64,000 nt of DNA from NCBI RefSeq assembly GCF_000327385.1, contig NW_008709379.1, forward strand, positions 3,084,646 to 3,148,645. The letters are read 5' to 3'. Below, piece after piece: positions 1 to 12,101 of this stretch (positions are counted from its first letter, which is position 1; each line of letters opens with the position of its first letter). Both the position numbers and the translations under genes were made by a program. The notes below the pieces were generated by a model, which was given only the letters and a program-made list of their open reading frames with translations, was not told the DNA's origin and made no database searches. The stretch comes from Lottia gigantea. Its lineage: Eukaryota > Mollusca > Gastropoda > Lottiidae.

Positions 1-10
1 CTATGAGCTA

Positions 11-3000
11 ATGGGAAATAGTGCCTCTGTGAAGGATAAGAAAAATAAAGGTTCAACCATCACAGTAGCTGAGGCTAACACAAAACAATCGCCTGGGGGT
101 GTCAAAAACAACATGGAGAAACGAACCGCCCCGCAGAGGGGTGGTAAGTTTCAAGAGGTCCATTTAAAGAAATCTGCGGACCACAAGAGTGATAACTTGG
201 GACCAAATAAATCCCAAGCTGATAAAGAGGTATCATCTAGTCCTAGATCTAATTCTAAGACAGCGAAAGAAAATGCTGCAGTTGAGAGTTATGAGAAAAA
301 AGCCCAGTCTCGTGATAAAAATACTACAGCCCCAACTGTAAGTATAATATTAGTTTCTGAATGATACGAGAAAGTGAATCAAGAATAAAATATTTAAAAG
401 ATTGAGAGAATAGCTTTTAAAGCTAGAGCCTTGCAATCATGTTTTGAATAAATGGTGACAGTGGATCCTAATCTGTGCTCTTTCGCTGAAAATGGAAACT
501 CATAGTCCAGAAATATATATTGCTAAGAGGTTTAGAGCCAGACTGTTTCGTTCTTCTTCTCCCTAAATTACTATTAGGAAAATAATTATCATTGAAGTGA
601 AGTCATCTGATTAATTTCAGGAGGGTGATGAGATCGTATTTGAAACATTTATTATGAACGATGGTAGAGAATTTCAGTGTCTCTATACTGGTGGTATTAG
701 ATTCTACCTAGATGATTGGCATTCAAAAGTATGTTGTTACTAAATAGCCATTATTTGTTGACAATTAGAAACTTCGCCTCACTGCGCACTGCATGACATC
801 GCATGTCTCAAGGAACAACGTGAATAAGGAGGAGAAAAGTATAGCATAGAATTCCAATTCATTTATTTCATTTGGAACTTATCCAGCTACTGTCTTGGAT
901 CATGGTCCAATTTTAGCCATTTAACGATGGTAAAGTGCATTTTGCAAGCAGGTTTGGTTGGTTTTGAAAGCAGTAAACAAAATTACCAGCATTGACATCA
1001 TTGACATTAGAAAATAGAATATTTGATACTGTTCTTTAGGAAGAATACTATGTGTTCCTATATTTTAATATTCGAATGTGTGGACAATTGTATTTCAAAC
1101 TAACGTTACAAATAGCATCAATGAATGCATCTGAATCTCGTAATATTTTTTTAGGAATGGCAGCCATTTCCACATAGATGGTATAATGAAGGACGTTTTG
1201 TCACTGGTAATATTCTAGCTGATAATAATCAGGTCAGTAGAAAGTTTTATTATTTCATTGTCCAACAAGCTTTAATACGGGATATTCATTTTCGTTCAGA
1301 TCAATGCTAATTTCTAACCAGTACCCTGCCAGTAGGTATATCAGAATAGAAATATCGTATTTCATTAAAAAAAATTTCAAATGTTATATAAAGGCTTACT
1401 TGAAGCAGGTTATTGACAGATAATATAATTGAAAAAAAAAAATGAAATGAAATTAATGGAGTTTTACGTCCTACTTTTCTGCACCATGTGGAATAACAAA
1501 ATTGAATAAATCTCTATAATAGATACAGACGTGGGTGTTCCTAGACAGAAAGGGCATGCTCAGTCTTTCAGAACACCCGATGCAACTTGGTTTGTCACCT
1601 CGACATGCCTTCTGGAAAGTTCTCATAGCAACTACACTTAATCACTACACTTGGTTTCCTAGATACAGGAATGGTTGGCATGTTTTCTTATTATTAATTA
1701 TTACTCTATATTTCACTCCTGGGTACACATAGTTTTAACTAAATCAATAATAGTTTTAAACTCTTTGATACAAAACAACAACAGTCTTACTAGTGTTTTG
1801 CAATTGTTGTGAATGTTGCTTAATAGAACCACTCTTTTCTGTTTTTTGAACCCATCCCAAAAACGATTACGTATTATTCATGTTTGTTTAAAATGGTAAA
1901 ACAGAATTAGAAAGCATTGTTAAAGGGATTATAACGAGGTTATCTAAAAAAAATAAAAAAATATTTTATCATTTTATTTTTGACACATCAATTTGCACCA
2001 TTCCAATTGTCAATCAGACATCTGTGGTTCCTGCAATTCCACTAAAACTAAGTGTTCGTGAAAGGCCTAATGTGTTTGTGACGTCATCAAACACTTAGTT
2101 TAAGTGGAGTTGCACTTTCAATCACTTTAAGTGTAACAACCATGAAGGGAAATATTTGGAACCTTTTTTTTAGCAACAGTCAAATAGTTCAAACCAACAA
2201 GGTAGAAGTACAGAACAAGTAGCAGAAGATGTTCAACAATCTAGAAAAGATGACCGGGAGGGAACTATACATCATCCTAAACGTGGTACAATCAGAACTT
2301 ATCTATTTAAGGTATGATTTGTATCTCAATTAGAAATTAAATATTAAATTAATAAATAATACAACTTGATATAAAGAAAACGTCTAAGTATTTACGAGCT
2401 CTTTAAAACATGAACCGTGACTTCATCCTTTCTCCAACATTTACCAAATCAAATTCTTTATTTCATCAGTAGAGCTAGTATTTCTTTTTAATTTTTTCAA
2501 TGAAAGTCATTTGGTTATCATGTTTTCCTGACTTATTCGATTTAACGATACTCACTTCAGAACTTCACTACTGTAATAAACACTATCTTGTTGATTTCAG
2601 GAAAAACATTATGTCCATTGTTTTTTCGATCCTTCGTCTGGTGAATGGATGAGGTTACCATTAGGATGGGAATTACAGCATCCTCTAGTGAAGGAAATGG
2701 TTGGCCAAGTGGAGGTAAATATTTTAAAATAGTGTTATTGCAAGGGCGTATCTGAAGCATTCTATGACAAGCATTGTTCACTGTAGCTTTAAACAATCAT
2801 TTTATAAATTTCATTTTCATGCAGTCATAAGTAAAATTAAAGTATATCCTGTTCATGATTTTTCAGGAAGCATTACCCAACTGGAAGAATAGACCTCATA
2901 TACTAGCAGCTTTAAGAGTGTGTAATTATAATCCTGATGAATGTATATCACTATATCTACATCTAGAAAATGACGGTAATAATAGTTAAAACATTCAAAT

Positions 3001-6000
3001 AAATATGTGCATATCATTATTATTGCAAAATGAAGCTAAGACCATTAGTACTATTAGAAGGTGGTGTTCCTATAATCCTTTTCATGTTATATAAGTCGTT
3101 AAAATGAAGAATGTTAAAAGTGTAGAAAAGCTTCCAAATTATTGTATTTATAATATTTCCTTTGCTGAGAATAGTCCTGTAATATTTTGTAATAATGTAC
3201 TTGTAGAATGGCTAAATCCACCAAAAACATCACAAGAAGAAAATAAACTAAAAGCAAGAGATTTAAAAGTTAAAGAATTAGATAAGAAAGTCCAAAGTCT
3301 GGTAGGTATGAATTCATTATAATACAGTATAGATAATATTTTCAACCTAGGGCTTATTACCCTTTTATACAATCAACCTAGGGCTTATTACCCTTTTATA
3401 CAATCAACCTAGGGCTTATTACCCTTTTATACAATCAACCTAGGGCTTATTACCCTTTTATACAATCAACCTAGGGCTTATTACCCTTTTATACATTAAG
3501 ATATTATTAATCCAAAAATTGGTCCATCGGTGAATTTATAAATTGGTATATGGGTCATTATTGTTGTTGATTTGATTTACAGGAGGTCAAGTTAAAGAAT
3601 GAAGAGAAGTTAAGAAAAGATGCTGAAGCTCAAGTGAGTATAGTCTCCCAAAGCACTCAATACCACATTTAATAGAGCTAAAACTTATTTTAGTATTTAT
3701 ATTATGACACTCTGTAAAATTATTAATATTCGGTATAAGTATGACATTCTGTGAAATAATTAATATTCTGTATAAGAATGACATTCTGTAAAATTATTAA
3801 TATTCTGTAAGTATGACATCCTGTAAATTTGTTGATATTCTGTAAAATCATTGATATTCTGTATAAGTATGACATCTGTAAAATCATTGATATTCTGTAT
3901 AAGTATGACATCCTGTAAAATTATTGATATTCTGTATAAGTATGACATCCTGTAAAATCATTGATATTCTGTATAAGTATGACATCTGTAAAATCATTGA
4001 TATTCTGTATAAGTATGACATCCTGTAAAATTATTGATATTCTGAGTAAGTGTGACATCCTGTAAATTTGTTGATATTCTGTAAGTATGACACTCTGTAA
4101 AATTATTGATATTCTGTAAGTATGACATTCTGTAAAATTATTAATATTCTGTAAGTATGACACTCTGTAAAATTATTAATATTCTGTAAGTATGAAAATC
4201 TGTAAAATTATTAAGCACTCAATACCACATTCAATATAGCTACAACTTTTATTTTAGTATTTATATTATGATACTCTGTAAAATTATTGATATTCTGAAT
4301 AAGTATTACATTCTGTAAAATCATTAATATTCTGTATAAGAATGACATTCTGTAAAATTATTAATATTCTGTAAGTGTGACACTCTGTAAAATTATTAAT
4401 AGTCTGTACATTTAATTTTCATGGATTTCCATGGTGAGGCAATTCAGAAGAATATAAGTAATATTTATTCCTACAGATTTAAGTGACTAAAATAATGAAT
4501 GATAAATTTATTGCTTCTTTTTGATGATTTATGTTAGAATATATTAGTGCCATGCTTTTTAATTTGATTTGACACTAACATCTACTAAACAGTGCGGTGC
4601 ACAAAAACGTTTTATAGTGACAAAAATTTTCAAATATTTTTAGGTACTATCTTTACAAGAGAAATTATCTGATCTAGAAGCCAAATCGGGTATGGCTGTA
4701 GCTCAAGTAGAAGCTATGCAACAAACAAGACCGAGAACAGCACGACCAAAAACACCCAAAGATAAGGTTGGTAACATTGACTTGACAGCATGATTTTATC
4801 CAACATAAAGAATTATTCATCGAAATGTAACTATAGAAATACAAAACATTCCATAATCAATAGTTGATACTGTTGAAAATACGATCAATATTTAAGATTA
4901 TCAATGGTAATGTCTCAGGAAGCAGAAACACTTAAATATCAAACACATTTTCATTGTTTCCATCTTTTTGTACGTGATATTTTCAATGCATTTCATATTG
5001 ATTTTCATACTTTCTAGAAGCCTCAAGGATGTTTGTCTTTAGAAGAATTAGATAGTTTGAATACTAAAACAACAGAGATTCACAAATGTCATGCTCAGTT
5101 TAAATTAACTGTAGAGAGACAATTGGAAGCATTAAAGACCATGATTTTACAGGTAAAATGGTTTCCATACAGCTTATTATTAAAATAACAAAAGTTTTAC
5201 ATCCGACGTCTCTTCTCTTGATTAAGCTATTGAATATGAGCAATTCAATGCAGCTTGCACTAAGGAAAATTTGTCTGGGCAGTGGCACAAGCCTTCATAT
5301 TTTTTATTTGGAACTCCCGAGGGATCGTAAACGTGAACAAACTGAGCTGTTCCACTACGACTAGGTTCTTGTTATCAATCCCTATAACCGGCATCACTGA
5401 TGGGAACTACTGCTATGACCCGTTGCTGAGTTAAAAAGTGACATGAATTTATTTTTAGGCTAATGAAACAGCTAAGAAGTTAGGTGAATCTGATGTTGGT
5501 CATATGAAAGAATTAGAGGAAATAAGAAGTTTATATCAAAGAGAATCTTTACAAAGAAAACTTCTCTATAACCAGGTACGTTTAAATTCAACGCATTATA
5601 TTAAAGGTTACTAACAAAACAATCCATTTCTAACAAGGCATATCCCAGAATTCCTCATGTGTAGATTATTCTTTTTTTTTATTGAAAAGGTATTTGATTG
5701 GTCGACTATATAATTGCCCTCGAACATGATTGTGTTGCATACCAATTTCGTGGTAAATGGAGCCAACAACAGAACTTCCCTTCGTGTCTGATACGCCTCG
5801 GAATGCACCCATTGTTCGCGTAACACTATCCCGTCGCTCGAAAGGTCAGCCACGTGATTTGTTAAAACAGAGGTCAAGCAAATATTAACAGAATGAAACG
5901 TCAAGAAGGACAATGTTTGATCTTACTGTAGTGGCTACGTACAAAGCTAATAGCTAATAAAACATTCGAAACGAAACTAATAAAAAGTTTAATTTAATTA

Positions 6001-8982
6001 GACTGCAACAGAACCAAAACACATTGATAAACCAGAGTGTTTTTGTGAGACATGGTTTTTATTATTCCTTTGTTGTTGTTTTTTATTACAAGAGTAATTG
6101 TTATCACGGTAATATAATTTTATCAACATCTCCATATTGTCTTGATTTATGTCATAGCTTCAAGAATTACGTGGTAATATTCGAGTATTCTGTCGACCTA
6201 GAAGAGATGATAAGGTTCAACCCTGTTTAACGTTTCCCACTGATAATGAGTTAATGTGCTCTAATAGTGACGGCAACAAGAAAACATTTTCTTTCGATAA
6301 AGTTTTCAAGACGACAGCTACACAAGAAGAAGTAAGTTATCACTAAAATACTACGATTAAGTTTGAACAGTTACAAATGAAAGTTAAAAAGTATAGCCTC
6401 TCTATTCATATTTATGCCTATTTTGCAAATTATGGGCCAGGATTTTTCTTTTATGTGTAAACTATACAAATTAAACGCTCTCGATCAGATTAATCATAAC
6501 TATGTCGAGATCAAATCCATATTGTTGAACCTATAATGAAGCGGTGATTAATATAATATTCAAAGCTCAGACAAAAATACAATAACCATAACTAAAACTA
6601 AAATAACTTTAATGATGAAGTGGTTTGACATTAAGATATATTGTATATTAATATTTTCCTGATATTAGGTATTTGCTGATACGAAACCAGTGATAACATC
6701 CTGTGCTGATGGTTATAATATATGTTTGATAGCCTACGGTCAAACCGGTAGTGGTAAAACATATACAATGATGGGACCGGAGAAAAACCCAGGAATAAAC
6801 ATAAGGTATCAGAAGGTTTATCAATTTGGTAATAATGTTCTCTCCATCAAAGGAAATACTGTAGCAGGCGTAACTGCTCATTCATGTCATGTGATTAAGT
6901 TCATCACTCTGCATCTCTTTCAGAGATTCTGCTCAGATATTCAAGTTATTTATTCGCTTCACATTTTTATTTAATTTGAGCTGCAATAAAATATATTACT
7001 GTGTTGGTCCATCTGGCACTGTAATATTTAGGAATTTCTTGTTACACTAGTCCCACAAGTGACAAACTTTCATAACTTGTTATTTCAGAGCTCTGACAGA
7101 ATTATTAGATATCTGTGAAAAGAGAGCCGATGTCAAGGTGTATGAAATGAAGGTAAGATTACTCCATATATCATCAGACAAACGATTATGAAAAAGGGAA
7201 GAAACAACAAAGATACAAAGATAAATAAAGATTCCCCAAGCTCCTATTAGATATCTAGATTTGAAATGTTCTATTATATCAGATATGTATAGTATAAATT
7301 TATAATTATGTTGTATTATTTCAGATAACTATAGTAGATATCTATAACTTTGTTGTATTATTTCAGATAACTTTTGTAGATATCTATAACTTTGTTCTAT
7401 TATTTCAGATATATATAGTAGAAATCTATAACTGTGTTCTATTATTTCAGATATCTATAGTAGAAATCTATAACTTTGTTCTGATATCATCTTAGTATTT
7501 GCTCTAATTTTTCAGATATCTATAGTTGAAATCTATAATGAAGCTGTAATTGATTTATTGGTACCCAATGGTAAAACAGTGGAATTAAAAGCCTCGGGAA
7601 CCAATTTTAGAATTCCTGGATTAACAGAGGTACCAATAAGAAGTGTCGACGAAATTAAACAAGTTATGAAAACTGGAGATGAAAACAGAAGTGTAGCTTC
7701 AACCAAGATGAACTCGACAAGGTATGAGTTTTAATCAACGGACATTTCTAATATAAAATGTAGAATCATCAAAAGAGAATGGGTGATCTCCAAGATTCAT
7801 CAAAACATTTTAATAATGCATTGCAAAGAACTGCAACAATTACTTAGTCACTTATGATTGATTGATGATTGTGAAAAGTTCACTATCTGCTACCGTTAAT
7901 ATGTTGTTACGGATTTCGGGTTTCGTTTTGCGGTTCGGATCGCTAGTACTTGGTATGTAAGCACATCGAGTTTAACCTCTCATAAAGTACACACATACTA
8001 ATTTGGTGTCAAAAATGTTTTCTTGCTGTTTGTCTGTTTGTTTTAAGTCGTACAGCAGGCGCATCTAAACTGGGTACAAGCAAAATTATTGACACATAGG
8101 TACATTTATAGAAATATTTTCTGTATTTTAGTTCTCGTTCACATTTGATATTGATGTTAACAATAGAAGGTAAAGATAAAGTCAATGGTGCAATATCTAA
8201 AGGAATGTTAACATTATGTGATTTAGCTGGTTCAGAAAGAATTGGTAAAACTGAGGCCTCGGGACAACGATTAGTAGAAGCTGCTGCCATCAACAAATCT
8301 CTATCTGCTCTCGGTCAGGTACAGTAGTTTAAAACCTTAGTGATCCTTCCTCAGCCCGGTGGCTATGTCATGAATTGTGGTAAGAAAAACCAGGCCTTTT
8401 TTATAATTTAATTTGATGAATAAATATAGTGTCATTTTTACACCAATAACATATTGGGAATTGAGGTTCAACTTAGTTAAATTATTAAAGTTATTAAGAC
8501 AAAGGTTTCACATTATTGTTGAAACTATCATATAAAAACTGGATATTGGCATGTCTTCATTTCAGGTATTTTCTGCTTTAAGAACAAGTCAAATGCACAT
8601 TCCGTACAGGAATTCGAAACTTACCCAGATTTTAAGACCTTGTTTAGGAGGTGATGCTAAGGTAAGAAACATCAGTACAGTTTTTTTTATATTCGCCAAT
8701 TCACTTTATCAACCTTTTACCAACGGATTAATGATTCAAAGAAACCTTCCTAAAAGAAAATACTATAGATACTACTGCATTGATGTATTGATGACCAATT
8801 CCTCAATTACCGATTGACTGACTGTATTGATATCTTCTAATTTTCAGGCTTGTGTCTTTGTCAATATTAGTCCCGATGTAACTAACTATCCCGAAACCTG
8901 CAATACGCTAGAATTTGGTTCCAATGCCAGACAGGTAGCATTAGGTCAAGCTAAACAGAACGTCAAGAGAATGAGAGACTAA
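11..8982 (+). CDS. Kinesin-14 (C-terminal motor, KIFC2/KIFC3-like), 18 exons
   Basis: Minus-end-type microtubule motor. Exons: 11-337, 621-728, 1155-1232, 2174-2311, 2601-2714, 2867-2975, 3207-3301, 3583-3633, 4644-4766, 5018-5152, 5459-5575, 6158-6331, 6669-6805, 7089-7152, 7516-7721, 8132-8318, 8566-8661, 8848-8982; all are GT-AG, phases agree, and the product is about 797 aa. Seen: basic, low-complexity N-terminus; two Trp/Pro-rich segments (about 134-171 and 218-250); a UBA-like helical stretch (about 262-290, inference); coiled coil (about 297-465); kinesin-14 neck [11 protein letters not shown] at 466; P-loop GQTGSGKT (547-554); switch I NSTSSRSH (656-663); switch II DLAGSE (689-694). 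The motor ends [10 protein letters not shown] and the protein stops soon after, as expected when the motor is C-terminal. The phrases NPGINIRAL and IPGLTE resemble KIFC3. MGNSAS fits an N-myristoylation signal, but the frame is open for the 10 bases upstream, so this start is provisional. Confidence 0.93.
2033..2113. repeat. Short inverted-repeat hairpin in kinesin intron
   Basis: Arms of about 24 bp (2033-2056 and 2090-2113) are near-perfect reverse complements; the left arm contains AAACTAAGTGTT and the right arm AACACTTAGTTT. The 33-bp loop holds a TGACGTCA palindrome at 2079-2086. It looks like a tiny MITE or a hairpin; no target-site duplication was seen. Confidence 0.55.
3343..3497. repeat. 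31-bp perfect tandem repeat, 5 copies
   Basis: Five copies of a 31-bp unit beginning CAACCTAGGGCTTATTACCC start at 3343, 3374, 3405, 3436 and 3467. The copies look identical by eye, which suggests recent expansion. The array lies in the kinesin intron after exon 3207-3301. Confidence 0.92.
3700..4405. repeat. 33-37 bp minisatellite in kinesin intron
   Basis: About 19 diverged copies of a unit containing TATTCTGTATAAGTATGACA followed by TCCTGTAAAATCATTGA. Variants lacking TATA give a 33-bp period. The short reading frames through it on the - strand are by-products of the repeat. Confidence 0.9.
7283..7492 (+). repeat. 42-bp tandem array of splice-acceptor/exon-start copies
   Basis: Five copies at exact 42-bp spacing; the bases following each CAG start at 7283, 7325, 7367, 7409 and 7451. 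Each carries a T-rich tract, a CAG acceptor and sequence like ATATCTATAGTAGAAATC, matching the true acceptor and start of the kinesin exon at 7516 (ATATCTATAGTTGAAATC). The array therefore amplifies the intron/exon junction just upstream of the functional one. The last copy is 65 bp from the true junction. Confidence 0.9.
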
Positions 8983-11900
8983 TGATATCTTATAGCCATT
9001 TTTTTTCAAGCTTTAATATCTGAGATTTTGAAAGGTGTCTCATACAGTCACATGGATTTGCGTATAGTTTTAGTTTTCTTGTACAAAGTAGGATCGTTTT
9101 CATCTGCAACCTTTATTAAATCTACCAAGCAGTTACATAGTCAGTAACAAGTTACTATGCCCAAATACAGTTACCAGTCACTCTACTTACCATCCATGTC
9201 AAGATTACTTTACCAGTTACCAGTTACAGATTACGATGATTTTATATAGTTATTAGTCACGATACTGTTACCAGTTACTAAAGCTCTATATAATCACCAT
9301 AAGTTACCATTCACTATAATGAGTTACTTAAATTGCCTGTCACCAGCTAAATGATTTTTAAGATTTTTGTCAATTGCTAGGCTTTTGCTATGTAATTTCT
9401 TGCATACCTAATGTGCAATTTATAAATAGTTAAGACAACATCAATATTATTTTTTGATGATTTTTTATTGTTAGAATATGTAATATTTATGTTATTTTTG
9501 TCAAGTTAATATGTATGTGCTATTATTATGAGAATTTTTCATGAAGGTTATTTGTTCTATGTCAGATTGACAGATGGTTTGTTGGTGGGTTATCTTTGCA
9601 CATACCTAGTAATGAATCGTATATCGAATACGGGTTTTGACAAGGTCTTATTAACAGTATAACGAATGGGGTCAATTTTTCTATTGACATGGTTCGTCTC
9701 TTTAGTTGTAATCATAACAAACACTTTAACAAAATGCATAATCTGGCTGCAAAAGGGGCTTGTTCCTTAATTTTCAGAACCAAGAAGGTGCAAATCTTAA
9801 ATGCATAAAATGATTACATTCCCTTAGGCTAGGCTTCTTGTAAATTATTGTAAATTTAGTTTGTTTATCTTTTTGTGACATTTGCAAATATGGTTCCCTT
9901 TTGAACCACTGTTAAATCCGTCCACTTACATGATCGTTAGTTCATGTCAGATAATGATTGTCAAATTCGGAATATTTCTGTTGTGTTTTATGCCTTGTTA
10001 CATTTAAATCATTCTTTAACTTGCATCTCTATACATATATGTATATGTGCATGTATTGTTTGAGTTAGAATAAGCTATGAGAGGGTAATTGCAAAGTTTA
10101 TTAACCAAACTAGCAAATTTGAAAGCAATTTGATATTGTAAGTATTTACATTATTCTTTGATGTTCTTTCGAATCACTTACAATTTTTTTTTTTTGGTTG
10201 AACCAAAAAGTCGAATCTTTACTTTGAATGAAGGTATAATTTCAGACTTCTTCTGCTTGCTATTTTTCTATTCAGTAAAATGTAAAATTCAAACCATATC
10301 GACCGGCTATTATAAACAATGGCTGGCGTCAAACATGTTTTTATATTGGTTAAATCTTAGGAATATTTGAACAATAACGTCTATTTCATCGATTATTCAT
10401 TCAAATTCTCTAATAATTGTATGATATATATACAATATAAACAACCAGTACATCGTTTAAGGTCTGTAAAGGTGTTTGGAATAGAATACCTACTCAATGA
10501 CCCATTGTATTGAAGAAAATAACTGTTTCAGATTATTGAATAAACGTTTAATTGTAACATATGACCTGCACTTACTGCTGACATTTTATTGCTGAACAAA
10601 TAAAAGTATTTCTGGAAATCTTGTTATTTATGTCACACTAGAAATACATAATATTTTAAGACTAACATAAAGTCAGATTAAATAAATTCGAGTTAGAGGC
10701 CGGAGCTTCCTCCCACAGCTTTTATCACAGTGCATTATAGAATTTGTCAAAAATCTGAATTTTTGTTGGTTAACAACAATAATAGCTATCCATAGAAGGA
10801 TAGATAATCGGAACGTTGTGATTATAGCTAATAGTCTTGAAAGGGAGAGCTAGAAAGAGGAGTTGGTAATTAGAGTAATAGTGTACTTGTGTTGTGTTTT
10901 TGTTGTTCTGTCAAGGTGGAGCTATCTCCCTTGATGTATATCACACGTGAAACAAGTTGAACCCACCAATAGAATAATAAATAGTCCGCATTTTAAGAAT
11001 TTCCATTTCCTTTGGATTCGAAACATGAAGAACACGTCACTTTGGTTTCCGTTAATTAGAATGTATTAAGTGCTTCTCAGATCAGATCACCCGAATAGTA
11101 GAACCTGGTTGTGAATCTGAAACAACGTTTGAAAATAAATTCAGCTCTTCATATAATAAAGACGCTTACGCCTGGTACGCTCATGTGGTCGTCATACTTT
11201 CTAAAAACGACCAAAAACGAGATGTCAAGCACCTATCGCTAGTTCATGTAACTTTGTACCAAGACAAAATGTGTACCAGTTATACCAGAAAGTGGAGATA
11301 GTTGGACAATTTTGGTGCAAATAATACTTGAAACTTAAGCGTGAAGTGTTGAATTGGACCTATATCAACCCATTCCGACCAAGAACCTATGAGATGATAA
11401 CTTGGCAAGATCATGTAGGTGTTTTCCATCTCTATCTGGCTGAATGTTATGTGGAATTAAACAACAAAAGCTATCAACTTTATTTATTAATAAATAGGTG
11501 AACATTCTCACTTCACTAATTATAAAGTGTGTAAAAATACATAACAATAACTTCCAGAGAGTATACAAAATCACAGTTTCTGCTAATAGTTAATCTAGAA
11601 ATGCCATTACAATGTAATATTCCTAAAAAATAAACTCTGCAAATCGAGTGCTTAGACCGAAATGATAGTGCTATTTTAATTCAAACCATCTTAAAGCTCT
11701 CAGTGGGTTGAAAATATCACCACATTTTAGTAATCTGAGATATGACAAATACATCAAAAAGAAGATTTATTCATAGAAATTTAGAAAAATATTATATTCA
11801 GTTCGTTAACGTTTTCAAACAAAATCTTTCAAGGATTGGAGGTCACAGTACAAATTTGATATATATCTTGTACATACTTCGACTTTCCTAACAACAAGTC

Positions 11901-12101
11901 ATTGGTATAGAAATGAAATCAAAAGATCAATAAAACAAATCACTAAAAATATTCGTGATGCTTCAGACAAATTATCCAAAAACAATAAAACATATGACCA
12001 AAAATTAAAGCGCCTTCTATTAATTAAGGCACAAAATAGAAAAAGTGAATATTCTAAAAGTAAATATCACGAAATTGCTGTTAAATCAAATTTCTATATC
12101 T
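8983..12101. other. Intergenic region between convergent genes; kinesin 3' UTR
   Basis: This lies between the stop of the kinesin (+) and the stop of DCX-EMAP (-). Degenerate GTTACCAGTTAC-like repeats occupy about 9130-9330. AATAAA signals for the + strand are at 10539-10544 and 10599-10604. A TTTATT at 11766-11771 could be the AATAAA of the - strand gene, about 330 bp past its stop. An open frame without ATG (about 11814-12116, +) overlaps the antisense of the last DCX-EMAP exon and is not called. No other gene was seen. Confidence 0.7.
10539..10604 (+). terminator. Candidate polyadenylation signals, kinesin gene
   Basis: Two AATAAA hexamers (10539 and 10599) lie about 1.56-1.62 kb past the kinesin stop codon. 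The 3' end is inferred; nearer weak signals may be used instead. Confidence 0.35.

Noticed and set aside
3587-4163. - strand frames of 62-80 codons in the kinesin intron
   Set aside because: They are readings of the 37-bp minisatellite on the non-coding strand.
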